The translations under genes and the position numbers were made by a program. Below, piece by piece: positions 9,729 through 16,819 of a stretch of DNA of 16,819 nt. The notes beneath the pieces were generated by a model. It saw only the letters and a list, made by a program, of their open reading frames with translations. It had not been told where the DNA came from and made no database searches. Source of the stretch: Glomus cerebriforme (lineage: Eukaryota > Glomeromycota > Glomeromycetes > Glomerales > Glomeraceae); contig QKYT01000118.1 in the NCBI GenBank assembly GCA_003550305.1, forward strand, positions 133,117 through 149,935. Reading direction: 5' to 3'. How positions within the stretch are numbered: position 1 is the first letter of the stretch; each line of letters opens with the position of its first letter.

Positions 9729-10097
9729 TATCAAACTTTATTAAAAGTTTTCTATATTATAAATAAAGTTTTTTAAAACGAGATTAAAAATTTTAGAAAC
9801 GTAAATTAAATTTATCAAAATTGCTGATTAAAAATAAAAATACCCTGTGTCACGATGTAGATTACACAAACGTTATAATTAGCAAAATAATTACAGATTA
9901 ACAGTACCACAGCCCACAGGGAATCAAAAATACAGCCTATCCTTACTATAAGAATTTGTATATTTTTCATTGAATATATGAAGTTTATGTAATTTGGCTA
10001 GAATTAAATTCGAGCCAAAATTATACAGTGTTTGTAACTACAATATAATATCGGCCAGAAATTCCATCAGATCATCCATAATTCATTCAGATGATCT
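9729..10097. other. 5' flank of the Cyk3-like gene, with a 25-nt near-palindrome
   Basis: No coding frame was found. At 9994-10018 the sequence TTGGCT-A-GAATT-A-AATTC-G-AGCCAA is an almost perfect palindrome (11 of 12 pairs around one central base). A second small inverted pair, AGATCATC and GATGATCT, lies at about 10069-10098. TCGGCCAGAAATTCC at about 10053 resembles motifs in the foldback block near 2.8-2.9 kb. Confidence 0.5.
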
Positions 10098-10099
10098 TA

Positions 10100-10482
10100 C
10101 ACTACCCTAACCGGATTTTATAAAAATTACTTAGTAATATTATATATAGTAAAATTAATGTTTTATAAAGTCTATCAAATGTAATAATTTTTTTTTATTT
10201 GAAAGTAAATCAATTATAGTTTTTAAAAATATAATCAAAAATAGAATATCTTTGAAATGTCAAAAGAAAAAAAGTTTTAACCATACTTTACAATCAGAAC
10301 ATTTTTTTTAGGGTTTAAAAATATCTATTTTTTAAAAAAATATTTAAAACTACAATTGATTAGCTTTCAAATAAAAAAATTTAAATAAATTTTATAAACT
10401 TTTATGCAACATAAAATCATTAATTTTTATATGTATTACTAAGTATTTTTTATAAAATTTGGTAATTTATGGTAGGATAGTA
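10100..10482. mobile_element. 383-bp foldback/MITE-like element, TA-flanked
   Basis: Long imperfect inverted repeat. The left end starts CACTACCCTAACC and the right end, read inward on the minus strand, starts TACTATCCTACC; both arms continue through TTTTATAAAAA and TACTTAGTAATA. A second matching block inside the arms is TTATTTGAAAGTAAATCAAT at about 10193 (reverse partner near 10370, about 90% identical over 33 bp). TA dinucleotides at 10098-10099 and 10483-10484 are candidate target duplications. There is no ORF. The arms make up most of the element, so the transcript would fold into a long hairpin. Exact ends are moderately certain. Confidence 0.65.
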
Positions 10483-10484
10483 TA

Positions 10485-10943
10485 AATGGAATTAAATTAA
10501 ATGAATTCACAGATTGGTAGATTGATAGATTAATATAATAACAGATTATAATAACTGATAAAAAGATCTAATCATACTGCAATTGCATACTCATTCTTAT
10601 TTATATTTTTATTCAATTCATTAGAATATTAATTTTTGCTTTTATTTATACAAAATTTTATATTTAAAGACTTAATAAATATTTTATATTTATAATAAGT
10701 AATCAAACATATCTGATAAAAATAATCATCCAATAATTTGTTAACAAATCTTTTTGATATATGATTATCATTTAAATATAAATCATGTAGCAAAATTTTT
10801 TATGTGTAACTATAATATAAACAAATGATAATTACCATAATTTTTGCAAAAATTATGAAATTATAAGAAATTATACTAATCAAAAAACACTATTTTATTT
10901 TAATAAAAATATATAAAAACAAAAAAAACAAAATATATTAAGT
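10485..10943. other. A+T-rich spacer between two inverted-repeat elements
   Basis: No coding frame was found. It holds a perfect 22-nt palindrome at 10836-10857 (CATAATTTTTGCAAAAATTATG) and short AGATT/TAGATT iterations near 10512-10550. I see nothing else identifiable. Confidence 0.45.
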
Positions 10944-10945
10944 TA

Positions 10946-11285
10946 CAACTAATTTCATTGCTTATGGACCACTTAGTAAATTTAATAAATTTAACATGTG
11001 ACATGCGATATACATGACACAGTAAAATTTCTCAGATTATTATGCACATTATGCATATATGCATACATATTATTCTATATACAGAGGTTTTGCTAATAAT
11101 AAAATGTTTTGTGATTCTTCTTTGTGAACTTTTACATAACCATTTTTCAATGTAATTTTTAATTTCATCATATCTAATATGAAGATTACAAAATTTATTT
11201 GCATTTCGTTTGTCATGTGTCCCGTGTCATAAAAATCTCAAAAATAGAAATTTACTAGGTGGTCCATGAGTAATAAAATTAGCTG
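10946..11285. mobile_element. 340-bp MITE with Tc1/mariner-style TA duplication
   Basis: Terminal inverted repeats: the left starts CAACTAATTTCATTGCTTAT at 10946, and the right read from 11285 inward starts CAGCTAATTTTATTACTCAT. Both continue ATGGACCAC(T/C)TAGTAAATTT. Over the first 38 positions 33 agree. The similarity goes on inward with ACATG-GACAC blocks on both sides. TA flanks both ends (10944-10945 and 11286-11287). There is no ORF, and the length and TA sites suit a Stowaway-like non-autonomous Tc1/mariner derivative. Linking it to the fossil transposase 520 bp downstream is inference only. Confidence 0.78.
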
Positions 11286-11287
11286 TA

Positions 11288-11807
11288 AAGAAACTAAGTA
11301 TTTAATATAAAATATATATTAATTTTATTATAATAGTATTTTTATATATATTTATAATAAGTAAAGTTTACAAATATATTAATTATATTAATAAAATAAA
11401 GTTTTTTTAAGTAATTTATATATTACTTTATATTTTTTATAATAGAGTTTTGTTCATGTGAAAAAAATCCATTCATGCGAATACTATTATTCTATATTTT
11501 ATTATTTTAAAATAAACTATTAAATAATATAAACTTTTTTTATAATAAATAAATAATAAATATTTTAAAAGATATTTAATAAAGTTGTAAAGAGTTTTAA
11601 AAAAATTTTATCTTGTATGAAAAATCATATTACTTTTTAAACAGTGACTTATTAATTAAAATAATCATTATATACCCTACCCTTAACTTTAAATGGTTAT
11701 AAATTAATCTTAATAATATTAAATTTAATTTTTTTTTATAATACATAAAAATTATGCTAAAAAAAGAACTAATTTTTAGCTTTTAAATAACTTTTTTCTG
11801 TATAAAA
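11288..11807. other. extremely A+T-rich spacer before the fossil transposase
   Basis: Almost pure A/T with stops in all frames. CAGTGACTT at 11642 and AATCACTA near 12900 form a weak inverted pair on either side of the transposase relic and might be eroded terminal repeats, but flanking TA duplications are not evident. Confidence 0.35.
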
Positions 11808-12775
11808 ATACCAAATTTTATAAGTTTGCTTTTTATAAATATGATAAAATTGTTAGACTTTACAAAAGTTTACACAATATTATAAAACTTTAAATATATT
11901 TAAAAGTATAGTATATAATATTATTGATAAGTAAAAAAAAATGGATTGACATTCTTAACTTCTTATTCTAAATAAATTACCTATTATAAATAATTATAAT
12001 TAAAATTATTTTAATTATTTATTTAAAGACAATAAGAAATAGTCTATTAAAAATCTAACTATAAAATTCAATAAATTGGAAATTAAATCTATAAGTATTG
12101 CTACTATATATTATAATCTTTATGAATTGGAATATTATAAGTAAGTTAGAGTCAGAAAATTTTTAGGTTTAGAATAAAATTATTTTAAATATTTTTTTTA
12201 GTATAAAGAAAAAAAAAACTGAAAAAATGAATGGAAAAATATAATATGAAATGATAAATCTAGATATCTTTTATTTTAAAATAATTCTTATTACTAGATC
12301 TGATTTAAACCAAAAAAAATATAATATTGAATCTCTTTACTTATAGTTAAGTAAAGTAGTTTAGATATAATAATTTGGATTGCTTTTATTAATAATAAAC
12401 TTGGTCTATTAGTAATCATTAGAGAAAATATTAATGCAAATAAATATTTAGAAATTTTATAAAATCATTTTTTTACCTTTTTATAAGTCTCTTAGTAATA
12501 AAAAAAAATATATAATTTTCAGAATAATAATATGCTTGTAAAATTATAATAGATTGGAAAAATAAAAATTTGATTAATCATTTTTTTATGATTAGCTCAG
12601 AACTTAAACTTGAATTTGATTAAAAAATGTATAAAATTATTCAGAAAGATAAGTCTATAAGTATGATCCAAAATTAAAATTTACTAATAAACATTGATAT
12701 AAATTTTTTAAAAAATTAGTTTCTAGTATACTATATGTTGAAATTAAAAGCAAAGGTTATCCTATTAAATATTAA
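11808..12775 (+). pseudogene. heavily decayed Tc1/mariner-type transposase
   Basis: No open frame survives, but the order and spacing of Tc1 transposase motifs can be read through many stops and a few frame changes. Near 11808-11930 is a helix-turn-helix-like trace. At about 12080-12130 comes ISIATIYYNLYELEYY, like the second DNA-binding segment. At 12229-12276 EWKNII-stop-NDKSRYLLF matches the first catalytic-Asp motif (IWSDES type). At about 12383-12450 NKLGLLVIIRENINANKYLE matches the segment after the WG(C/A)F motif. At 12511-12534 YNFQNNN matches the FQ(Q/H)DNA motif, with Asp now Asn. At 12589-12627 stop-LAQNLNLNLIKK matches WPAQSPDLNPIE. At 12716-12772 LVSSI...SKGYPIKY then TAA matches the usual C-terminus. 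Two catalytic Asp codons are lost, so it is inactive. Boundaries come from the first and last recognisable motifs. Confidence 0.78.
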
Positions 12776-13101
12776 TAATATATTTGAAAAGTTCATAATA
12801 TTAGAATTCTAACAATATATGTTTTATTTTTTAATAATAATAAAGTTTCGGAAAAATTTTAAAAGTGTTAAAATTACAACAAAATTTTTTGATTTTGCTA
12901 ATCACTAAAATTTGATTCATTTCTCTTTATGATAGTTACCCTTATATAAAAAAATTTTCTTTCATTTGAAGTTAAATTCATATTAAATAAAAATTCTTTA
13001 TTACATATATTTATTGGGCATTTACTATTTGATGATTTATGTTAGTACAACCAGTTACTATGCATAATAAAAGTTTAATAAAGGCTAAGCCCAATAAAAC
13101 A
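12776..13101. other. A+T-rich 3' flank of the fossil transposase
   Basis: No coding potential was found. TTATTGGGC at 13011-13019 and GCCCAATAA at 13089-13097 are a perfect 9-bp inverted pair bracketing about 70 bp, which may be the edge of a small element that includes the palindromes just downstream. Confidence 0.4.
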
Positions 13102-13130
13102 AAATTTGCTGAGCGCAGCTCAGCAAATTT
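13102..13130. repeat. perfect 13-bp hairpin (GCTGAGC/GCTCAGC)
   Basis: AAATTTGCTGAGC, then GCA, then GCTCAGCAAATTT: thirteen perfectly paired bases around a three-base loop. The G+C content of the stem is far above that of the surrounding DNA. Confidence 0.85.
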
Positions 13131-13161
13131 CACCAATCATATTGCTTATTGCAAATACAAC

Positions 13162-13181
13162 AGTTACTCGGCCGAGTAACT
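13162..13181. repeat. perfect 20-nt palindrome centred on CGGCCG
   Basis: AGTTACTCGGCCGAGTAACT is fully self-complementary. It lies 31 bp after the hairpin at 13102-13130. The half-site AGTTACT also occurs alone near 13053. No ORF or conserved RNA was found around it. Confidence 0.88.
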
Positions 13182-13796
13182 ATTAATTATTTTAAACACT
13201 TTTTTTTTTTTAATTTTATTAGAATAATCACACTTATGTAAAAATTTATATGTATGTAATTATATAACAAAAACCCCCTTATAAGCCGGCAGTATTTGAT
13301 GGTCCCGAAGGGTATGATTATAGACTGAAAATTACGAAGATTAAAATGAAAATATTACTAAACTTTTACTGATACTATGTAAATCTTTATGATTTTAAAA
13401 GGTACACTGAACTGCGTAGTACAAAATTTATTGGAGAAAAATAAAATTTCTTTTTTCAAAAATATTCTACATCCAAGTTTTTTCGTAGTTTGACAAGATT
13501 GATTTGGTACTGCGCCTAAAAATTTCATATCATGTGATATCACAGACGCGAATTCATTTACAGTTTAACGATCTCATATCCTGAAAACCTCCCTTGGATT
13601 AACGGAATAATTTCTGGGGTAAAAATGAATGACAAATTAGAGATTGAACAAAGTTTAGAGGATGTAAAATAAAGGTGTATGTACTGTATCCCATATAACA
13701 ACATATAATCAAGGTTACTCTAAAAATTTAGTTTAAAAAAACTGGGGCTATTCAATTTAAATTAAATAATTATATTAAAATTTACTATTATCGTAT
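13182..13796. other. intergenic DNA downstream of the BTB gene
   Basis: Contains the 3' flank of the minus-strand BTB gene. A patch of higher G+C at 13271-13312 (ACCCCC, AAGCCGGCAG, TCCCGAAGGG) and another near 13500-13620 stand out. A 61-codon minus-strand frame at 13543-13358 has no recognisable domain and was not accepted as a gene. No repeat ends were resolved. Confidence 0.4.
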
Positions 13797-14561
13797 TTAA
13801 TTATTTTCTAATAATTGACTAAAATTTAAAATATCTTTAACATCATAAAAATCTTTAGGTATTGTAATATCAATTTTATAATATCCAGAATTAACATTTT
13901 TATTAATGGTCCAACTTAATTCTGTACCAATTTCTTTTTGAAGATAGGTAATAATTTCTTTATTAAATCTTTCTAAAATATCATAACCAACACGATCAAA
14001 AGATCTCATAAATTTAATATATGGATACTTTTTTTCTTTTTTATCCCAATCATCATGTTCTGGTTGATAAAATCGATAAAATTTTAAAGAAAATTTAGTT
14101 TCAAAATATTCCATAGCTTCATTAATACATTGAATTAAAGAATTTATAAATTCATCTAATTTTTTTGCTAATGCTTTTTGTACTTTTTGTGATAATGATA
14201 TTGTTACTTTTCCTTCTTCTTTCTCACAATCATGATTTGAAAAAACAATAGGAATTTGAAAAAAATCCATTTCTTCATAAATTTCTTCTTTGGAATATTT
14301 ATTATTTTCTAAAGGAAAATGAATCTTTCCTGTACGATAAAATTGTAAAATAAATCTAAATAATTCTCCATCTCTATCAATAAAATATTCATTTTCTTTT
14401 GTTGAATGTAATAATTCCCGATTTCTATCAGCAAACATTGTACCTAAATATGTTTCTGGGTATGCTATTAATGTGGAACGAAATGTTTCATATTTTATTC
14501 CTCCAACATTTAATATAATTCTTTCTTGGAATGCACCAATTTTTATTTCTTTTGTTGACAT
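13797..14561 (-). CDS. BTB/POZ (K-tetra, KCTD-like) domain protein
   Basis: Single-exon gene for 254 aa. Residues 13-105 form a K-channel tetramerisation-type BTB domain: ERIILNVGGIKYETFRSTL is the diagnostic start, then YPETYLGTMF, EYFIDRDGELFRFILQFYRTG, and EEIYEEMDFFQIPI. Proteins with this domain usually oligomerise and, in the KCTD group, often serve as adaptors for Cullin-3 ubiquitin ligases. The C-terminal half (about 125-254) has no domain I recognise; it has a predicted amphipathic helix (KVQKALAKKLDEFINSLIQCINEAMEYF) and no membrane segments, so it is not an ion channel. The ATG at 14561 opens exactly at the domain's usual N-terminal distance. It lies 279 bp downstream of the inositol oxygenase gene, on the same strand, with its own short A+T-rich upstream region. 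Confidence 0.9.
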   Translation of the reverse strand: MSTKEIKIGAFQERIILNVGGIKYETFRSTLIAYPETYLGTMFADRNRELLHSTKENEYFIDRDGELFRFILQFYRTGKIHFPLENNKYSKEEIYEEMDFFQIPIVFSNHDCEKEEGKVTISLSQKVQKALAKKLDEFINSLIQCINEAMEYFETKFSLKFYRFYQPEHDDWDKKEKKYPYIKFMRSFDRVGYDILERFNKEIITYLQKEIGTELSWTINKNVNSGYYKIDITIPKDFYDVKDILNFSQLLENN

Positions 14562-14840
14562 GGGTAATATGATCGTTATTAAAATTTTGGAATTTTGGTT
14601 TATTAAAAATTTTTGGTTATTAAAATCTTAATTTATTAATTAAAGATTTTTTTTTTAAAAAAAAAAAGTTTCACCATAAAAATAAATAAATATTCTTTAA
14701 AATGTCGCACAAATGTAACACGTGATTTTTTAATAACTGCGCCTTTATTTAATGATAAATTTAAAAAATATATATATATAATATAAATATAAATTAATAA
14801 TAACGCCGAACCATGATTTTCATCATTCCAACTTTTTTCT

Positions 14841-16076
14841 TCACCAACAAATTTCTTCAGGAAAATATTCATTAATTAATTCAATATAATAAGATTTTAA
14901 TTCTTGAATGTTTGGAGGATCATCGCTCTTGGAATATAGGTCGAATGGATTAAATATTTTAACCCATTTCATCATTTCGTGATCATATTTATTCATTAAA
15001 TGCGAATAACCATTTTCACGATGTTGTGCATAAAATGAATGATATCTAATTATATAGTTTGCTTCGGGAGGTAAATAATTCTTTTAATGTAATGAAGGAA
15101 AAAAAAAATCAATAAATATTATTAAATAGAAGAAGAGAAAGGAAACAAAATCCTACAATTAAAAATTACCTTCACAACTTGATACATATATTCATCATGT
15201 CCATAGGACATTAAAACATTATCCAAACCACAATTTGGTTCGTAAATGCCATATAAGGTATTATATTTTGAATTAGAATAATCCGGATTATTTTTAAAAA
15301 ATTCTGGAAAAATTATTGATGGAGAGAAAGCACATCCAACGGGAAAAGTATCTGAAAAAGAAAAATTTCAATCGGCAATAATCGGGAAAGGGTAAAATAA
15401 TAATAAAAAGTGGGAGAAAAATTACCTCCAACTACATCCCATTGACCTTCTGCCCCATAAAAAAACAAGAGTTTACCCAAATCATGTATTAATCCTTAGA
15501 ACATAATAAAAAAAAATTACGTAAGTATCACGTGATTCTGTTTACACTGCACATAGCAATATAGGCTGTATCTCTAGTCCATGTCATCAAAGAGGACGCT
15601 CATTAAGCAAGAACTTTACCGGTTAAAATCAACCATCTAGGTTGACCATCTTTTCTAAGAGCTTCTGAGGTTTGTAAACAATGTTCAATTTGCGATAACT
15701 CTGTATCTGGATCAGAATTGTCAACCAAGGTATTTAATAATTCTAGCGCGTCCCAAACACTCATTTTGGCATGATTTAATGAAGAAAATTGGTTGCGTTT
15801 TTCTTTCACGCTTGAAACAGTTTGTTTTTCATGTTGTTCCTGATAGAATTTTATTACCCGAGGTGGAGTAAGCGACGAAGTATAATCGCGAAATGATGAA
15901 GATGTTGAATTAGAAGGAGGAGAGGATACGATGGAGGAAGAGGAAGAATCATAAATAACAGGTTTGAGAGGGTAACGAGAAAGTAATAATGTATCAATTT
16001 CTTCACATATTTCTTCAAAAGAATCAACGGGTTGAGAAGGATTTATTGAATTTATTTTGATTGTAGGTGGAGACAT
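14841..16076 (-). CDS. MIOX: myo-inositol oxygenase (EC 1.13.99.1)
   Basis: Non-haem di-iron enzyme that cleaves myo-inositol with O2 to D-glucuronate, the first committed step of inositol catabolism, in the cytosol. Proposed exons on the minus strand: 16076-15620, 15494-15426, 15351-15170, 15080-14841, giving 315 aa; junctions are GT-AG and in frame. Without removal of the first intron the frame would stop 4 codons past the junction. Motifs in order: FRDY, VIKFYQEQHEKQTV, MSVWDALELLNTLVDNSDPD, QIEHCLQTSEALR (His132), GLIHDLGKLL (His156, Asp157), WDVVGDTFPVGCAFSPSI, YGIYEPNCGLDNVLMSYGHDEY (His227), IIRYHSFY (His250), KIFNPFDLYSK (Asp283, Lys287). These give all six iron ligands known from mouse MIOX plus the substrate-site lysines. 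Residues 1-62 are a Ser/Pro-rich extension not found in the animal enzyme (285 aa). The C-terminus, EYFPEEICW, keeps the family's final Trp. Confidence 0.96.
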
Positions 16077-16666
16077 TTTTTAGTAAAAATCGAGATATAT
16101 ACATATATCAAAATATTGAAATTTGTATGTACTGTATATATAATATATATATGTATGTATTTATTATTTTAAAAAAAAAATTATTTTTTTAGAACAAATT
16201 TATAAAGAAAATTCTACAAAATATGAGAGTCTAATCAGAATTAGTTAATATATTGATTAAAGTTTTTAATAATTGCAATAAGAGATAAATAACGCTTTCC
16301 TTTTATTATAATTCGTAACGCAGCGCAGTAACATTACAATGATTTATTTCTCACGCATTTTTAACAAATTTAGTAAATTAAGCGTGAGTAAGAAAGAATT
16401 TACAATAAAATATTTTGAGTAACTATAATTCTTCAGCCATAATAGAATAATAGATTATCTATGCAGTCGGGCGATTAATGTGTCAAAAGCTTTTTTTTAA
16501 AAATAGATTTTATCGCAGGATCCTGTGATTTTTTTGTTTTTTTGGGGGGGATATATACTGTATATATATCCTTTAAAATGATAAATAAATATATACTGTA
16601 TATATATATATATACTGTACTGTATAATTACATTAACAATTTATTAAATTAATTTATTTTTTTTTT
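16077..16666. other. upstream region of MIOX / 3' flank of the LRR-like gene
   Basis: Non-coding DNA with TATA-like alternating tracts near 16094-16160. A stem of seven pairs (CTCACGC at 16350-16356, GCGTGAG at 16382-16388) encloses a 25-base A+T-rich loop. A G+C-richer patch (ACGCAGCGCAG) lies at 16318-16328, and a 10-bp palindrome CAGGATCCTG lies near 16516-16525. Confidence 0.45.
16551..16626. repeat. TATATACTGTATATATA microsatellite-like cluster
   Basis: ATATATACTGTATATATAT appears near 16551 and again near 16590, followed by a third TATACTGTACTGTATAA. A related TACTGTATATATAAT is at about 16129. A run of seven G (16544-16550) precedes the first copy. Confidence 0.7.
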
Positions 16667-16798
16667 TTAACAATTGATTTGTGCTAATTTTTTACATCTT
16701 CTTTTTAATTCGTAAATTTCAAAAGTTGAAAAATTAATACCACAAAATAAGGCCAATGATTTAAGATTTTTAAGTTGTGAAATTGTATTTATAATATC
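16667..16798 (-). CDS. terminal exon of an LRR-like (possibly F-box) protein, partial
   Basis: A 43-codon frame plus TAA, starting right after a TAG preceded by a long T run on the minus strand, which is a strong splice acceptor. It reads through I-SQLKNLKSLALFCGINF and ends YELKRRCKKLAQINC. The LxxLxxLxLxxC-N spacing is that of leucine-rich repeats, and fungi of this type have many F-box/LRR proteins with such a last exon. The upstream part lies beyond the window, so the full domain structure cannot be seen. Its length is a multiple of three, implying a phase-0 intron if the reading frame is right. Confidence 0.6.
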   Translation of the reverse strand, partial: DIINTISQLKNLKSLALFCGINFSTFEIYELKRRCKKLAQINC

Positions 16799-16800
16799 CT

Positions 16801-16819
16801 AAAAAAAAAAAAAAAAAAA
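16801..16819. repeat. poly-A tract at the window edge
   Basis: Nineteen A to the end of the window. On the minus strand it is the poly-T tract of an intron before the LRR-like exon. It may also mark an assembly break. Confidence 0.8.

Noticed and set aside
11642..12910. CAGTGACTT / AATCACTA as terminal repeats of the fossil Tc1 element
   Set aside because: Only about 15 of 24 positions match and TA duplications are not adjacent, so the ends of the fossil element remain undefined.
13358..13543. 61-codon minus-strand frame (GAVPNQSCQTTKKLGC...)
   Set aside because: Its composition is less A/T-driven than chance frames, so it may come from a dispersed repeat, but there is no domain, no partner exon and no homologue I can name. 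Not accepted as a gene.
13797..14561. Voltage-gated potassium channel
   Set aside because: The T1/BTB domain is shared with such channels, but the protein has no transmembrane segments or pore motif.
14636..14872. 78-codon minus-strand frame beginning MNIFLKKF
   Set aside because: It overlaps the last MIOX exon in a different frame and then runs into A/T repeats; the MIOX frame explains this DNA.
1..16819. tRNA, rRNA or CRISPR array
   Set aside because: No B-box-like GGTTCGANTCC in a cloverleaf context, no rRNA core sequences, and no regularly spaced identical repeats were seen.

Overview
The window looks like nuclear DNA of an early-diverging filamentous fungus, most likely an arbuscular mycorrhizal Glomeromycotina species of the Rhizophagus type. 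The grounds are strong A+T richness, long homopolymer runs, many short GT-AG introns of about 60-125 bp, fungal gene families (Ssf1/Peter Pan, a Cyk3-like SH3-transglutaminase protein, a K-tetra BTB protein, an LRR-like terminal exon) and dense small repeats. The species is inferred from style and gene content, not from a search.

Layout: (1) 468-2120 (+), a seven-exon Ssf1/PPAN Brix-domain ribosome biogenesis factor. (2) 2121-4169, intergenic, with a 224-bp inverted-repeat element flanked by a 6-bp duplication and a G+C-richer foldback sequence. (3) 4170-6497 (+), a seven-exon calpain-family cysteine peptidase with an intact Cys-His-Asn triad. (4) 6498-7458, the interval between convergent gene ends. 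(5) 7459-9728 (-), a seven-exon SH3 + transglutaminase-like protein resembling Cyk3, with Cys-His-Asp present. (6) 9729-13796, a 4-kb gene desert holding two TA-flanked inverted-repeat elements, a heavily decayed Tc1/mariner transposase and two compact palindromes. (7) 13797-14561 (-), an intronless BTB/K-tetra protein. (8) 14841-16076 (-), a four-exon myo-inositol oxygenase with all six iron ligands. (9) 16667-16798 (-), the last exon of an LRR-like gene that runs off the right edge at a poly-A tract.

The genes do not form a pathway. They are independent eukaryotic units: 60S ribosome assembly, cytosolic proteolysis, cell cortex or septation, an adaptor protein, and inositol catabolism. No bacterial-style operon, CRISPR array, tRNA or rRNA was found. 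The most noteworthy material is the transposon landscape: a fossil Tc1 transposase whose stops and substitutions look almost wholly C-to-T and G-to-A, and a small non-autonomous element with an unusual 6-bp target duplication. Next comes the Cyk3-like protein with a complete putative catalytic triad. I found no convincing wholly new biological system.
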